Shown: positions 1 through 8,906, numbered from the stretch's first letter. The stretch: DNA of 64,000 nucleotides from Cupriavidus gilardii J11 (GCF_007829435.1 NZ_VLJN01000009.1:11367-75366); one strand, 5' to 3'. The notes: generated by a model from the letters alone, not told the origin. Translations and numbers: made by a program.

Positions 1-185
1 GCCACGCCAGGAAGCGCGTCGGCATTGTCGGGAAATACGACCATCGTGCCCTTGACGCTGGGCTCCTGCCGCGCGGGCGCCTCCGGCTTGCGGCCGCAGG
101 CCCCGAGGGCTAACACGCCAGATATCGCAAGCGCGGCCAGCACGGCGTTGGACAAGGCGAACGAAATGAACCGACGGGTTGGCAT
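1..185 (-). CDS. RND efflux periplasmic adaptor (membrane fusion protein), partial
   Basis: Only the first 61 codons are in the window; the gene runs off the left edge. The start is the ATG at 185. The N terminus has a basic stretch, a hydrophobic segment and a lipobox-like LGAC at residues 27-30, so Cys30 is a probable lipidation site, followed by a charged linker (GRKPEAPARQ). That is the usual beginning of a membrane fusion protein of an HME- or HAE-type RND pump. It lies 59 bp downstream of the CzcC-like outer membrane factor on the same strand, which is the C-then-B order of czc-like heavy-metal efflux operons. The identification rests mainly on this neighbour and the lipoprotein signal, because the conserved hairpin and barrel domains lie outside the window. 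Confidence 0.6.
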   Translation of the reverse strand, partial: MPTRRFISFALSNAVLAALAISGVLALGACGRKPEAPARQEPSVKGTMVVFPDNADALPGV

Positions 186-244
186 AGTCGAATGGAAGAC
201 GGTGAAGGCTGCTGAGTCGGAGGAAACCAAAAGTGCGACGCTCA

Positions 245-1663
245 TCAGGGCGCCGTCGCGGCGTCTGGCGCCGCGGTGGACGACAGGCGGATCGCGGCGA
301 GATAGGCGGACAGCGCCTTGGCGTAGTTGCCCTGTGCCTGCGCGGCATCGAGCCGCGTCTGGCGCAGCGCGCGACGCGCATCGAGCAGGTCGAGCACGCC
401 GCTGGCGCCCTTGCCATAGGCGAACTCGGCGTCGGCCGCCACCCGTTCGGCGGACGGCAGCACGGCGTCGCGCATCTGCAGCCACGACTGCCGCGCGGCA
501 TCGAGCGCCGCGCGCAGCCGGGCGACCTCGTTGCCTGCGGCCAGCAGCACGCGGTTGCGCTCGTCCAATGCCGCGTAGTAGTCGACTTCCGCGCGCGCGG
601 CCTCGCCGCCATGGCTGTGGCGCACATGCAGCGGAATCGTGATGAAGACGCCAAAGCTGTTGCCGCTGCCCTGGTCGTTGGTGGCCGATACCGGATAGTG
701 CTCGGCCTGGGCACCGACCGTGACGTCGGGTACCCGGCCGGCGCGGGCCAGATCGCGCGCGGCCGCCGCGGCGCGCAGGCGCGCTTGCGCGGCAACGACA
801 TCGGGACGGCTTTGCAGCAGCGCCTGGTCGAACGCCGCCACGTCCTGGCCGGCGTCGGGCCATTCCACGGACAACGCGGTATCTTCAAGCGTGCCGGGAA
901 TGCCAATGCGCTGCGCCAGCTCGGCCATGTCGCGCAGATGATCAGCGCGCGCCTCGCGCAGATCGGCCTGCGCCCGCAGTGCATCGAGCCGCAGCTTGGT
1001 CAGATCCGCCCGCGCGATGTCGCCAGCCTTCAACCGGGCCTGGTTGGCCTGCTCGGTGCGCGCATACAGCGCCAGCGTCTCGGTCAGCACGGCCACGCGC
1101 TGCTGGCTGACCGCGGCTTCATAGAAAGCCTGCTCGACCGTGGCGGTTTGCTGTGCGGCCACCGCCTGCACCTGCTCGCCGGCGGCGGCATTGGCGGCGC
1201 GGGCCGCATCGACGCGCAGTTCCGCCTTGTTCGCCGTCTCGATGACCTGGTCGACGCGCGCGATCGAATCGACCGTCTTGCCGCGCCAGCCGCCGGCGCC
1301 CACGCCCGCGTGCGGATTGATGTTCTGCACGCCAAGGCTCAGCACAGGGTTCGGCCGCTGGGCCGCGATCCGGATATCCGCCTCGCTGGCCTGCACGGCG
1401 CGCCTCGCCGCGCGCAGTTCCGCATTGCATTGCATCGCCAGAAGACGCGTCGCCGCGAGGGTCAGCGTCGCGCCCGGCGGCCGGCAACCGGGCTGCGCTT
1501 CCTCGCCCCCAATGGCAGCGGCGGAACTCGCGACATCGGTCGCGGTGGCCGCATTGACCGCGACGGCGGTGGCTCCCAGCATCAGCGACAGCAGGACACG
1601 GGCAAGGCAAAGGCGTGAAGCGGGCACGATCAATGGCACGGTCGGTGCATCCATACGGCACAA
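245..1663 (-). CDS. TolC-family outer membrane efflux protein (CzcC-like)
   Basis: Predicted outer membrane channel of a tripartite RND efflux pump, about 472 aa, the usual size for CzcC/CusC-type factors. A signal peptide is followed by two tandem outer-membrane-efflux-protein repeats. They are rich in Ala, Arg, Leu and Gln and have long coiled-coil helices, as in the stretch around LRAARRAVQASEADIRIAAQ. The conserved phrase RPNPVLSLG marks the first repeat and GASGVLDLLDARRALRQTRL the second. The ATG at 1654 is an alternative start. The gene leads the operon, and the next gene downstream is the adaptor. Family membership suggests export of divalent metals (Co, Zn, Cd, Ni), but the specificity-bearing inner membrane pump is not in view. 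Confidence 0.85.
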   Translation of the reverse strand: MCRMDAPTVPLIVPASRLCLARVLLSLMLGATAVAVNAATATDVASSAAAIGGEEAQPGCRPPGATLTLAATRLLAMQCNAELRAARRAVQASEADIRIAAQRPNPVLSLGVQNINPHAGVGAGGWRGKTVDSIARVDQVIETANKAELRVDAARAANAAAGEQVQAVAAQQTATVEQAFYEAAVSQQRVAVLTETLALYARTEQANQARLKAGDIARADLTKLRLDALRAQADLREARADHLRDMAELAQRIGIPGTLEDTALSVEWPDAGQDVAAFDQALLQSRPDVVAAQARLRAAAAARDLARAGRVPDVTVGAQAEHYPVSATNDQGSGNSFGVFITIPLHVRHSHGGEAARAEVDYYAALDERNRVLLAAGNEVARLRAALDAARQSWLQMRDAVLPSAERVAADAEFAYGKGASGVLDLLDARRALRQTRLDAAQAQGNYAKALSAYLAAIRLSSTAAPDAATAP

Positions 1664-1990
1664 CGTGGGTGTGGCTCAAAACGACCGTGGGCGCGCCTGA
1701 ACGCGCCGGCTCCGTCAATGAATCTGCATCGGGCCGGAATGCGATTGTCACCGCACGATCTCCTCGCCCGGCATTGGAGCGAAGCGGGATTTCATCCGGC
1801 TTTCAGTAAGTTGACGATTGGCTTGCAGTACCGCGTGTTCGTGTCAGGCGCAACAGTGGGGTCGTTCCGTATGGTTCGGCGCCGGCATTGACCCGCGTCA
1901 TTGGGCCTGTCCATGTTTTAAGATGCATACTTTGCGCGGCCGCATGCGATGCATCGTGGCCGTTCCCGGCCCATCCCTCCCCGCCTTGCC
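1664..1990. other. intergenic region between czcC-like gene and TauE permease
   Basis: About 330 bp separate two divergent genes. It must hold promoters for both, but I see no convincing -35/-10 pair, metal-regulator dyad or conserved small ORF. An AT-richer patch around 1912-1930, just before the permease gene, is the likeliest promoter area. Confidence 0.4.
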
Positions 1991-2755
1991 ATGACTGACA
2001 TCCCGCTGCTCTCCGCCCTGTTGACCTTCCTGCTGGGGGGCGCGCTGGGTGCGGTGGGAGGGCTGTTCGGCATCGGCGGCGGCCTGATCGCCATCCCGGC
2101 GCTGGGCCTGCTGTATGGCATGGACCAGCAGCTTGCGCAGGGCACCTCGCTGGTCATGATCGCCCCCAATGTGGTGATCGGCTTCTGGCAATACCGGCGC
2201 CGCGCCGACATCGCACTGCGTACCGCCTTCGTGCTTGGACTGTCCGCCGTGGTGGCCACCTATCTGTTCGCGCGCCTTGCCACCCAGACGGATGCGGTGC
2301 TGCTGCGGCGGATCTTTGCCGGCTTCATGATCGGCATGGCGCTGTACTTCCTGTGGCGGCTGCGGCCGGGCCATGCCGCGCCCGCGCCCCAGGCCAAGGT
2401 GTCGCCGCGCTGGATGCCTGCGGTCGGCATGGTGGGCGGCGCCTTCTCGGGCTTCTTCGGGGTAGGCGGCGGCGTGGTGGCCGCGCCGGCGCTGGTGGGA
2501 CTGTTCGGCTTCCGGCAGGCGGCGGCGCAGGGACTGGCGCTGGCGCTGGTCACGCCGGGCGCCGTGGTGGCGCTAGGCACTTACGCGCAGGCCGGCCACG
2601 TCGATTGGGCCAGCGGCATTCCGCTGTCTTTGGGCGGCATGCTGACCATCTCATGGGGCGTGGCGCTCGCGCACCGGATGCCGGAGCGCCGCTTGCGTGC
2701 GTGGTTCTCGCTGTGCCTGATCGCCACCGCCGCCGTGATGCTGGTGCGCGGCTGA
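1991..2755 (+). CDS. TauE/SafE family permease
   Basis: Integral membrane protein of 254 aa in the sulfite exporter TauE/SafE (DUF81) family, thought to move organic or inorganic sulfur anions across the inner membrane. The fold is a duplicated four-helix unit, and the duplication is visible: a glycine-rich FGIGGG at residues 26-31 and a matching FGVGGG at 156-161, each followed by an Ala/Pro-rich helix. I chose the ATG at 1991 because it gives a short Met-Thr-Asp lead into the first helix. An in-frame ATG at 1949 would add a polar extension untypical of the family. The gene stands alone, 81 bp before the IMPACT gene. The substrate cannot be read from sequence. Confidence 0.88.
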   Translation: MTDIPLLSALLTFLLGGALGAVGGLFGIGGGLIAIPALGLLYGMDQQLAQGTSLVMIAPNVVIGFWQYRRRADIALRTAFVLGLSAVVATYLFARLATQTDAVLLRRIFAGFMIGMALYFLWRLRPGHAAPAPQAKVSPRWMPAVGMVGGAFSGFFGVGGGVVAAPALVGLFGFRQAAAQGLALALVTPGAVVALGTYAQAGHVDWASGIPLSLGGMLTISWGVALAHRMPERRLRAWFSLCLIATAAVMLVRG

Positions 2756-2836
2756 GCGGGAGCGCCACGGCTGCCGTCTTGCAGCGCAAGGACGGCGCTG
2801 CATTACACTTGCGGCTGACCTGCCAATCGCCCCGCC

Positions 2837-3433
2837 TTGCCTGCCTACACGCTCGCCTCCACGGTCCACGCCGAACTCGACATCCGCAAGAGCCGCTTCC
2901 TGGCCCGCGCCATGCCTGTCGACGATCGCGACGCCGCGATGCGCGAACTCGAACTGCTGCGCCAGCAGCATCCCGCCGCCACCCATGTCTGCTGGGCACT
3001 GCTGGCGGGCGGCCAGTCTGGCATGTCGGACGACGGCGAACCGTCCGGCACCGCCGGCCGCCCCATCCTGGAGGTGCTGCGCCACCACGAACTGGACGGC
3101 GTGCTGGCCACGGTGGTGCGCTACTACGGCGGGATCAAGCTGGGAGCCGGCGGACTGGTGCGCGCCTACACCGATGCGATCGCGGCGGCGCTGAAGGACG
3201 CCCAACGCATCGAGCGCATCGCCTGGGGCACGCTGACCGTGGCCGTCGATTTCGCGGACGAGGGCCGCGTGCGGCGCTGGATCGAGCAGGCCGGACACGT
3301 GCTCGCCGACAGCGCCTACGGCAGCGACGTACAACTGGTGATCCGGCTGCCGGCCGCCGAGGTGGACAACGCCCGCGCCTTGCTGCGTGATGCCACGCAT
3401 GGCAAGGCGCGCTTCCCGGACGGCGGACAGTAG
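2837..3433 (+). CDS. yigZ: IMPACT family protein (YigZ-like)
   Basis: 198-aa member of the IMPACT/YigZ (UPF0029) family, small cytosolic proteins with an N-terminal ribosomal-S5-like domain and a C-terminal EF-G-like domain, linked in eukaryotes to control of translation through GCN2. Family hallmarks are clear: KSRFLARA near residues 18-25, DDGEPSGTAGRPIL at 65-78, and VVRYYGGIKLGAGGLVRAY near 91-109. The only in-frame start that keeps the conserved N terminus is TTG at 2837. The reading frame is complete and the length is normal. The biochemical role in bacteria is not settled. Confidence 0.92.
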   Translation: MPAYTLASTVHAELDIRKSRFLARAMPVDDRDAAMRELELLRQQHPAATHVCWALLAGGQSGMSDDGEPSGTAGRPILEVLRHHELDGVLATVVRYYGGIKLGAGGLVRAYTDAIAAALKDAQRIERIAWGTLTVAVDFADEGRVRRWIEQAGHVLADSAYGSDVQLVIRLPAAEVDNARALLRDATHGKARFPDGGQ

Positions 3434-3465
3434 ATCCATTGCCGTGACCGAGGCAGGCCCCGCCG

Positions 3466-4890
3466 TCACGCGGTGGACGAGGCGATGCCCAGGCGCTGAC
3501 GGATCTTCTGCTGGATGGCGGCGCGAACCTCGGCCTTGTCCTCGGGACGGCAGAATTTCAGCGCCCGGAAGTCCCGCCGGGTCACGCCAAGCTCCAGCAA
3601 GGTCTGCTTGATCAGCTTGCGCGCCATCGGGTCCATCTCGTTGCCATTGCCTTCACCATCGAACGGCCGCAGCGCGCAACGCACCGCCTGTTCCACCAGG
3701 GCGGCGCGGCCGGGCCTGCCTTCGAACACTCTCAGCATCCTGGCATACCGCTTGTTGCGGTACCACGCGTACAACAGCCAACCGGCCGCGACCAGCGCGC
3801 CCAGGCCGCCAACCCCCCATCCGATCGGCGTGGTGGCGCCGATCGTCAGTGCGATGACCAGCGCGCCCCCGCCGATCGCCGCCGCGACGAAGCCATACGC
3901 GAGCCGCAGCTTGCCCAGCCGCACATGGTGTCTGGCGGTTTCCAGCGCCCTCTCTGCTCCGATATTGGCGTGCCGGAGCAATCCCCGCGAAATCAGGATC
4001 GCCTCACTGAATTGCCCGCTTGCGGCGTCGTGTGCCCAATGCATGTACTTGCGCGCCCGTTCAGCCTTGTTCGAGGACAGATTCTCCGCGAAGGCGCTGG
4101 CCGCCTCGCCGACATCGCCGCAGGTAAAGACACGGCCCTGGAGCCGGTGACTGATGACCTTCAGTTTATCGGTCGCACGTTTGATCGCCTCGTTGCCGCG
4201 AACGATCGCAAGCCCGCCGCCGACCATATGAAAAATACCGCAGGCGATACCCGCGGCTCCAGCTGCGATGGTGGCGGATTTGACATGGACCACGCATTTG
4301 ACCAGATGCAGCACCTCGCTGAGCCTGGCCGCGTTCCAGACAGCCGCCATGTTCGCGCCCGCCCCGGCACCCTGAATCACCGTATCGCGCAGAAATACGA
4401 TGCTGGTGGCCGACAGTTCGGTGATCGCGGACCGATACTGCGCGGAAGCCGCCTGGTACATCGCATACTCGCGCCCGCACTGCGGCGGGAGGACCATCCC
4501 GGCATCGTATTTCAGGCCCCTGCGCTTCATCTTTTCTTCTTCACAGTACTGGAGCAGCAGATCGTGGCTTTGGGCGTGCCACTCGCATATGGCATGCAGC
4601 CGGTACACCTTCCTGGCCGTCCAGACGAATACCACCGCGGTAATCCCGGCCTCTCCGATGGCCGCGATGCTGCCCAGCAGCGAGCACGCCATCGCGGCCT
4701 TGCCAAGCCCGGCCAATGCATCGCGGGACTGCCTGTAGAACGCGGCGATGGTCGCGCCATATGCCCCCGCCTTCGCCAAGGCAATCGTGTGCCAGCCCAG
4801 GTAGAGCGTGGCATTGGCGCGATAGACACCACGCTGGAATCGGCACGGATCGGTTGCAAGGGGCGGCCTTCCTTTCACGGGCTGCGTCAT
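3466..4890 (-). CDS. unrecognised membrane protein with three hydrophobic regions
   Basis: 474-aa protein that I do not recognise. The ATG at 4890 is chosen because a very strong ribosome binding site (GGAGGAGGT) ends three bases before it. An in-frame ATG at 5071 also has a fair site, but the extra 60 residues look non-coding. Three Gly/Ala-rich hydrophobic stretches lie at about 66-91, 205-231 and 330-376, the last long enough for a helical hairpin. They are separated by long polar helical segments rich in His, Cys and Arg, and the C terminus is a charged helical tail. Composition is less GC-rich than its neighbours, notably around 4160-4600, so it may have been acquired. It stands alone between convergent or unrelated genes. 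Hairpin-forming segments between amphipathic helices occur in pore-forming toxins and secreted effectors, but no diagnostic motif supports that here. Confidence 0.6.
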   Translation of the reverse strand: MTQPVKGRPPLATDPCRFQRGVYRANATLYLGWHTIALAKAGAYGATIAAFYRQSRDALAGLGKAAMACSLLGSIAAIGEAGITAVVFVWTARKVYRLHAICEWHAQSHDLLLQYCEEEKMKRRGLKYDAGMVLPPQCGREYAMYQAASAQYRSAITELSATSIVFLRDTVIQGAGAGANMAAVWNAARLSEVLHLVKCVVHVKSATIAAGAAGIACGIFHMVGGGLAIVRGNEAIKRATDKLKVISHRLQGRVFTCGDVGEAASAFAENLSSNKAERARKYMHWAHDAASGQFSEAILISRGLLRHANIGAERALETARHHVRLGKLRLAYGFVAAAIGGGALVIALTIGATTPIGWGVGGLGALVAAGWLLYAWYRNKRYARMLRVFEGRPGRAALVEQAVRCALRPFDGEGNGNEMDPMARKLIKQTLLELGVTRRDFRALKFCRPEDKAEVRAAIQQKIRQRLGIASSTA

Positions 4891-5218
4891 GGCACCTCCT
4901 CCATTGATGCGCCGTCTTGTTGCCGCCGCGATGCGGTGGTACCGCAAATCAGCGGACCTCGGCTGACACCCATGATCGGCGGCCCATAGGTCGACATGTC
5001 GGAACCCGACCGGGCTACGCGGAACGTCTTGCCGTGGATGGGCAGGAAGTGCAATGGCGCCTTGGTGCATGGTCCTCTCCGGGGTGGCGAAGTGGTTGAC
5101 CCAAGCCAATCTGGCCGCGCATCGACATGCGGCTGTGGTGAAAGCGTGCAAAGCTTGTGATATCGCAACCGTGGTCGAGTCAACGCGTGCAAACCGGCAC
5201 AAACCGAAACAATCGCGG

Positions 5219-6346
5219 TTATCCAATTGCCGTACGGCGCGCCGGTACCGCAGGCGCGGAGGCATCGAAAAAAGCAAAGGCGATGCGCAACGCATCGGGA
5301 CCGGCCGGATCGGCGTAGGCCTGGCCGGCGGCGCCGCCGCTCCAGGCGTGAGCGAGCGCCGGCACGCGAACTAGCCGCACATATGGGCGGCCATCGCGCC
5401 ACCAGTCCTGCACCGTATACGCGTGCCGCTGGCCGCGCCGCACCGCCCGCTCGGGATGCGGAGCGAAGATGGCGGGAGCCGCGCCATGGGGCGAGGCGCT
5501 GAGCGTCAGCCACAGGCCCGCGCTGGCCAGTGCGTTGTCGAAGCTGACGACATGATCGTTGCCGCCGTGGATCAGCAACAAAGGCGGCGGCGTGCGGCCC
5601 GCCAGCCGCATCCGTAGCGCCTGCAATTGCAGCGCCGAATGCGACGACATCGCGCCCCGCATCACCCGCGCCGCCTGCGCACCGTTGCTGGCCAGATGAG
5701 GCACCGCGCCGGAATGCGAGCCGACGGCGGCAAACCGGTCGGGAAAGCGCAGCGCCATGGTCAGCGCCATTGCACCGCCAGCCGAAAGGCCAAACAAATG
5801 CAGCTGGTCGCGCCGCACCGGATGCACGCGGCAGACGTGGTCGACCAAGCCCATCAGCAAGCCGGCCTCCGCCGCGATCTGGGCTTCGCCGCGAAACCAG
5901 TTCCAGCAGCGGTTGCTGTTGGCATGCTGTGATTGTTCGGGCAGCAATACCGCGCAGCGCCTGGCGCGGGCCAGCGAGGCGGCGCGCGTGCACGCGGCGA
6001 AGCTGGCCGCGTCCTGACCGCAGCCGTGCAGCAGCACCAGCATGGGGGCCGGACGGCTCATGCCGATGCCGGCGGGAAGGAAAAGACGGTAACGCCGCTG
6101 CGCGAGCGGGCCGAAGCCCCAGACGCCCTCTTCCCAGCGTCCCCCGCTGCGCACGCGCGGCGCCGCCGCCGGCGTGGCGACGCCCGATAGCACGCGGCGT
6201 GCGGCCTTGCCCTGGTCGTTCACCGCCTTCGTCACGCCGGCCGTGACCGCGCGCGTGACGACGCGCTGCATCCGTTGCATCTGCCGTCCGGCGGACTTGC
6301 CGAGACTGGCCCATGGATTGACGGTACGGCGTCGCTTGGCTGGCAT
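5219..6346 (-). CDS. PHB-depolymerase-type esterase (LpqC family)
   Basis: 375-aa alpha/beta hydrolase of the extracellular short-chain-length PHB depolymerase / feruloyl esterase family (type 1 catalytic domain). The nucleophile elbow is GLSAGG at residues 186-191 (Ser188), the oxyanion-hole phrase LLHGCGQ lies near 105-111, the Asp is probably in GGNDHVV, and the His in ALAHAWSGG. There is no classical signal peptide: the first 50 residues are basic and rich in Lys, Arg and Gln (RQMQRMQRVV). This resembles the phasin-like N terminus of many burkholderial members and suggests binding to intracellular PHB granules or another anionic surface. No substrate-binding or fibronectin domain follows. 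The gene is alone; the substrate, PHB oligomer or another ester, is inferred only from the family. Confidence 0.85.
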   Translation of the reverse strand: MPAKRRRTVNPWASLGKSAGRQMQRMQRVVTRAVTAGVTKAVNDQGKAARRVLSGVATPAAAPRVRSGGRWEEGVWGFGPLAQRRYRLFLPAGIGMSRPAPMLVLLHGCGQDAASFAACTRAASLARARRCAVLLPEQSQHANSNRCWNWFRGEAQIAAEAGLLMGLVDHVCRVHPVRRDQLHLFGLSAGGAMALTMALRFPDRFAAVGSHSGAVPHLASNGAQAARVMRGAMSSHSALQLQALRMRLAGRTPPPLLLIHGGNDHVVSFDNALASAGLWLTLSASPHGAAPAIFAPHPERAVRRGQRHAYTVQDWWRDGRPYVRLVRVPALAHAWSGGAAGQAYADPAGPDALRIAFAFFDASAPAVPARRTAIG

Positions 6347-6418
6347 GCGGGCGGGTATCGGGCAGTGGCGTGGGACAGCGTGCGGCCATTATGGCCGACG
6401 CCGTGCCCATCCCTTGCA

Positions 6419-7177
6419 CTACCCGTGCCAGCCTCGCCGCGCCAGGTCGGCCCCGAGCACCAGCAGGCCGAAGAAAAACACCTGACGGAAGCGCGCGGGC
6501 GGAATGCGGTCGCGCAGTCGCTGTCCGATCCACATGCCGGCCAGCGCGGGCGCCAGTGCGGCCAGCGAGGTCCCAATGACCGGCGCGTGGCCCAGTACGC
6601 CGCCGAGCGCGAGGCTGATGGCCAGCGCGGCGGTCGATACGGTGAAGGACAGGCCCAGCGCCTGCACCAGTTCGTCGCGCGCCAGTCCCAGACCCTGCAG
6701 GTACGGCACGGCCGGAATCACGAACACGCCCGTGACGGCGGTGATGGCGCCCGTGACCAGTCCGGCCAGCGCGCCCAGCCAGCGTTCATGGGCCTTGGGC
6801 ACGGCGGGATGCCATGCCGACAGGCCGGCGAGCGCGTATAGCGCCAGCACGACGCCAAGCGCGGCGGTGGCCTTCGCCATCGCGGACCGCGGTGCCAGTG
6901 CGCCCGCCACCAGCGTGCCGAGCACGATGCCGATCATCATCGGCCAAAGACGCGCCAGCAGCGCGCCGAAGCGGGGGCCACTCCATAGCTGCACGACATT
7001 GGTGACCATCGACGGCGCCACCAGCAGCGCGGCTGCCTGCGCGGGGGGCATCACCAGGCCCAGCATGCCGACCGCCACCGTCGGCAATCCCAGGCCGACC
7101 ACGCCCTTGACGAAGCCCGCAAGCAGGAAGACGCCGCCGATAAACAGCGCGTGGCAGAAGCCGCTGTCGCAAGCCAT
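6419..7177 (-). CDS. TauE/SafE family permease (second copy)
   Basis: 252-aa inner membrane protein of the TauE/SafE family. The N-terminal half carries GFVKGVVGLGLPTVAVG (about residues 21-37), the typical glycine-rich loop, and the second half repeats the helix pattern around VTGAITAVTGVFVIPAVPYL. It is distant in sequence from the permease at 1991. It lies 9 bp downstream of the monooxygenase gene and on the same strand as the truncated P450, so it is probably the last gene of a P450-monooxygenase-permease transcript. It may export a sulfur-containing or carboxylate product, which is inference from context only. Confidence 0.86.
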   Translation of the reverse strand: MACDSGFCHALFIGGVFLLAGFVKGVVGLGLPTVAVGMLGLVMPPAQAAALLVAPSMVTNVVQLWSGPRFGALLARLWPMMIGIVLGTLVAGALAPRSAMAKATAALGVVLALYALAGLSAWHPAVPKAHERWLGALAGLVTGAITAVTGVFVIPAVPYLQGLGLARDELVQALGLSFTVSTAALAISLALGGVLGHAPVIGTSLAALAPALAGMWIGQRLRDRIPPARFRQVFFFGLLVLGADLARRGWHG

Positions 7178-7186
7178 CGGCGCACC

Positions 7187-7546
7187 TTATCCGTTGGCCG
7201 TGCCGTCATGCACGGCGCGGCTGTCCGCGGGCGCCTCGTCGCGCTCGTCCATGCCGTAGTCGCGAAGCACCTGCGCCACACGCAGGCGGTAGCGTTCGAA
7301 GACGCCGCCACGGCCGGCCGCCTGCGCCTGCCGGTGTTCGGCCGTGTTGCGCCACGCCGTCACCGCGGCCTCGTCGCGGAAGAACGACAGCGACAGGATC
7401 TTGCCTGGCGTGGTCAGGCTCTGGAACCGTTCGACCGAAATGAAACCGTCGATGCGTTCCAGTTGCGGGCGCAACGCGGCGGCGATATCGAGGTAAGCGT
7501 CCTGCCGGCCCGGCGCGGGCTCGACTTCAAAGATCACGGCGATCAT
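7187..7546 (-). CDS. antibiotic biosynthesis monooxygenase (ABM) domain protein
   Basis: 119-aa single-domain protein of the dimeric ferredoxin-like alpha/beta barrel class (ABM family). Typical features are the opening beta strand IAVIFEVEPAPG, the conserved phrase LERIDGFISVERFQS (about residues 30-44), KILSLSFFRDEAAVTAWRN, and a final helix ending in YRLRVAQVLRDYG. Members include cofactorless quinol oxygenases, heme-degrading proteins and many of unknown function. The genes beside it, a truncated P450 and a TauE permease on the same strand with a divergent ArsR regulator, suggest a small oxidative detoxification locus. Confidence 0.85.
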   Translation of the reverse strand: MIAVIFEVEPAPGRQDAYLDIAAALRPQLERIDGFISVERFQSLTTPGKILSLSFFRDEAAVTAWRNTAEHRQAQAAGRGGVFERYRLRVAQVLRDYGMDERDEAPADSRAVHDGTANG

Positions 7547-7606
7547 GGCGAATGTCCGAAATGGTGGCGATCAGGTTGGGGGGCGCGGCGCGCCATGCGC
7601 AGCCGC

Positions 7607-7996
7607 TCAAAGGAATTCCGGCATGCGGGCGTTCAGCGAGGGGCGATATCGATAGCACTGTGCCAATCGCGCCGGCTGCACGCCGCGCGCCAGCAGACCC
7701 GAGATGGTAGCGTCCGCGAGCACCGCCGCCAGTGCCTGGCCGGGACACCGGTGCGCGCCGGCCCCGAAGGTGGGGCTCGTGCCCGACGGCTGGCGGGGAA
7801 CGGCGGCCGCGGCGGCGAGCAGCACGGCGTCGACTTCATCCCGGCCGGCGGCCCCCCACAGGCCAATGCCGGCATCGCGGTGGAACGGGCGATGCAGCGC
7901 CAGGCGGCGATACCAGGGATAGGGATCGGGATGGGTGACGGCGGCGAGGGGATCGGCCGGATCATCGGCAGGTGAAAGCGCGGGCGTCGTCGACAT
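7607..7996 (-). pseudogene. internally deleted cytochrome P450
   Basis: The reading frame encodes about 129 aa that join the two ends of a cytochrome P450. The first 45 residues contain the N-terminal phrase DPYPWYRRLA typical of bacterial P450s. After a short Ala-rich junction the sequence is the heme-ligand loop FGAGAHRCPGQALA (Cys is the axial ligand) followed by the L helix and the C-terminal beta region ending SLNARMPEFL. A normal P450 has roughly 380-410 aa, so some 250 residues, including the I helix and the ExxR motif, are missing. The join is in frame and falls in a GC-rich repetitive stretch (about 7800-7850), which fits a slippage deletion. It cannot be a working P450, although it could still be translated. 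Start at 7996; an upstream in-frame ATG at 8059 is less likely. Confidence 0.8.
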
Positions 7997-8185
7997 GGCG
8001 GTGGGGAACGGGACGTGAGCGGCAGTGAAGACGGAAGCCAGTATGGCGCGCCGATGCACGGCGACGTTTCATCGCGAGATGAAATGTCGATGGATTTCCA
8101 CGGCGCCCCCCGCCGGGCTTGCCGTGCTCGCGTCGGCAAGCGATCCGTCTATACTCGGAATCAACCTTTCAACATGGACTGAACC

Positions 8186-8875
8186 ATGGAATACGCACCA
8201 AGCATCAGCCAGCTCGCCGGCCTGCTGGCCGACCCCGGGCGAGCGGCCATGCTGTGGGCCCTGATGGACGGCAGCGCCCGGCCGGCCGGTGAGCTCGGGC
8301 TGATCGCCGGGCTGTCCGCGTCGTCGACCAGCGGGCATCTGGCGCGGCTGGCCGAAGGCGGCCTGCTCGCGGTGGAGACGCATGGCCGCAACCGCTACTA
8401 CCGCCTCGCCACGCCGGAGATCGGCGTTGCGATCGAGGCGCTGGCGACAGCGTCGGCGGCGAGCCGCCCGCCACGGCTGCGCGGCGTGCCGCCATCGCGC
8501 GGCGCCCCAGCCCCGCTGCGCCATGCGCGCACCTGCTATGACCATCTGGCCGGCGAACTGGCCGTGGCGCTGTTCGAGCGCATGACACGCGCGCGCTGGA
8601 TCAGCGTGCACGATCGCGCGGTGCGGCTGTCGGAACACGGCGAGCACGGCCTGGCCGCCATGGGTGTGGACCTGGACGGGGCCAGGGCACGGCGCAGGCA
8701 GTTCGCCTGCACGTGCCCGGACTGGAGCGAGCGCAAGCCGCATCTGGGCGGGGCGCTGGGCGCGGCATTGCTCGACGCCATGCTGGCGAGCCGCTGGATC
8801 GAGCGCATGCCGGCATCGCGGGCGCTGCGCGTGACGCCACGCGGGCAACAGGAAATCGGGCGGCTGGCGCTATAA
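8186..8875 (+). CDS. ArsR-family winged-helix transcriptional regulator
   Basis: 229-aa regulator. The N-terminal half is a winged helix of the ArsR type: ISQLAGLLADPGRAAMLWAL (helix 1-2), then ELGLIAGLSASSTSGHLARL (recognition helix, about residues 33-52) and a wing GLLAVETHGRNRYYRLA. The C-terminal part is an all-alpha region rich in Arg and Leu with Cys residues at CYDHLAGELA and CTCPDW, seen in larger ArsR-like proteins that sense organic ligands or metals. It is divergent from the P450-monooxygenase-permease set, with 189 bp between starts, so it probably represses that transcript. Confidence 0.88.
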   Translation: MEYAPSISQLAGLLADPGRAAMLWALMDGSARPAGELGLIAGLSASSTSGHLARLAEGGLLAVETHGRNRYYRLATPEIGVAIEALATASAASRPPRLRGVPPSRGAPAPLRHARTCYDHLAGELAVALFERMTRARWISVHDRAVRLSEHGEHGLAAMGVDLDGARARRRQFACTCPDWSERKPHLGGALGAALLDAMLASRWIERMPASRALRVTPRGQQEIGRLAL

Positions 8876-8906
8876 GGCGGCCGCGGCAGCAAGCAGGAGG
8901 GCGAAG

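Noticed and set aside
3466-4890. Type III effector or translocator identity
   Set aside because: The hairpin-like hydrophobic blocks suggest it, but no hrp-type promoter box (TTCG-N16-TTCG) was found upstream and no secretion genes are in the window.
4891-5071. N-terminal extension of the unknown membrane protein from the ATG at 5071
   Set aside because: The upstream ATG has a fair ribosome site, but the 60 extra residues lack protein-like composition and the downstream ATG has a far stronger site.
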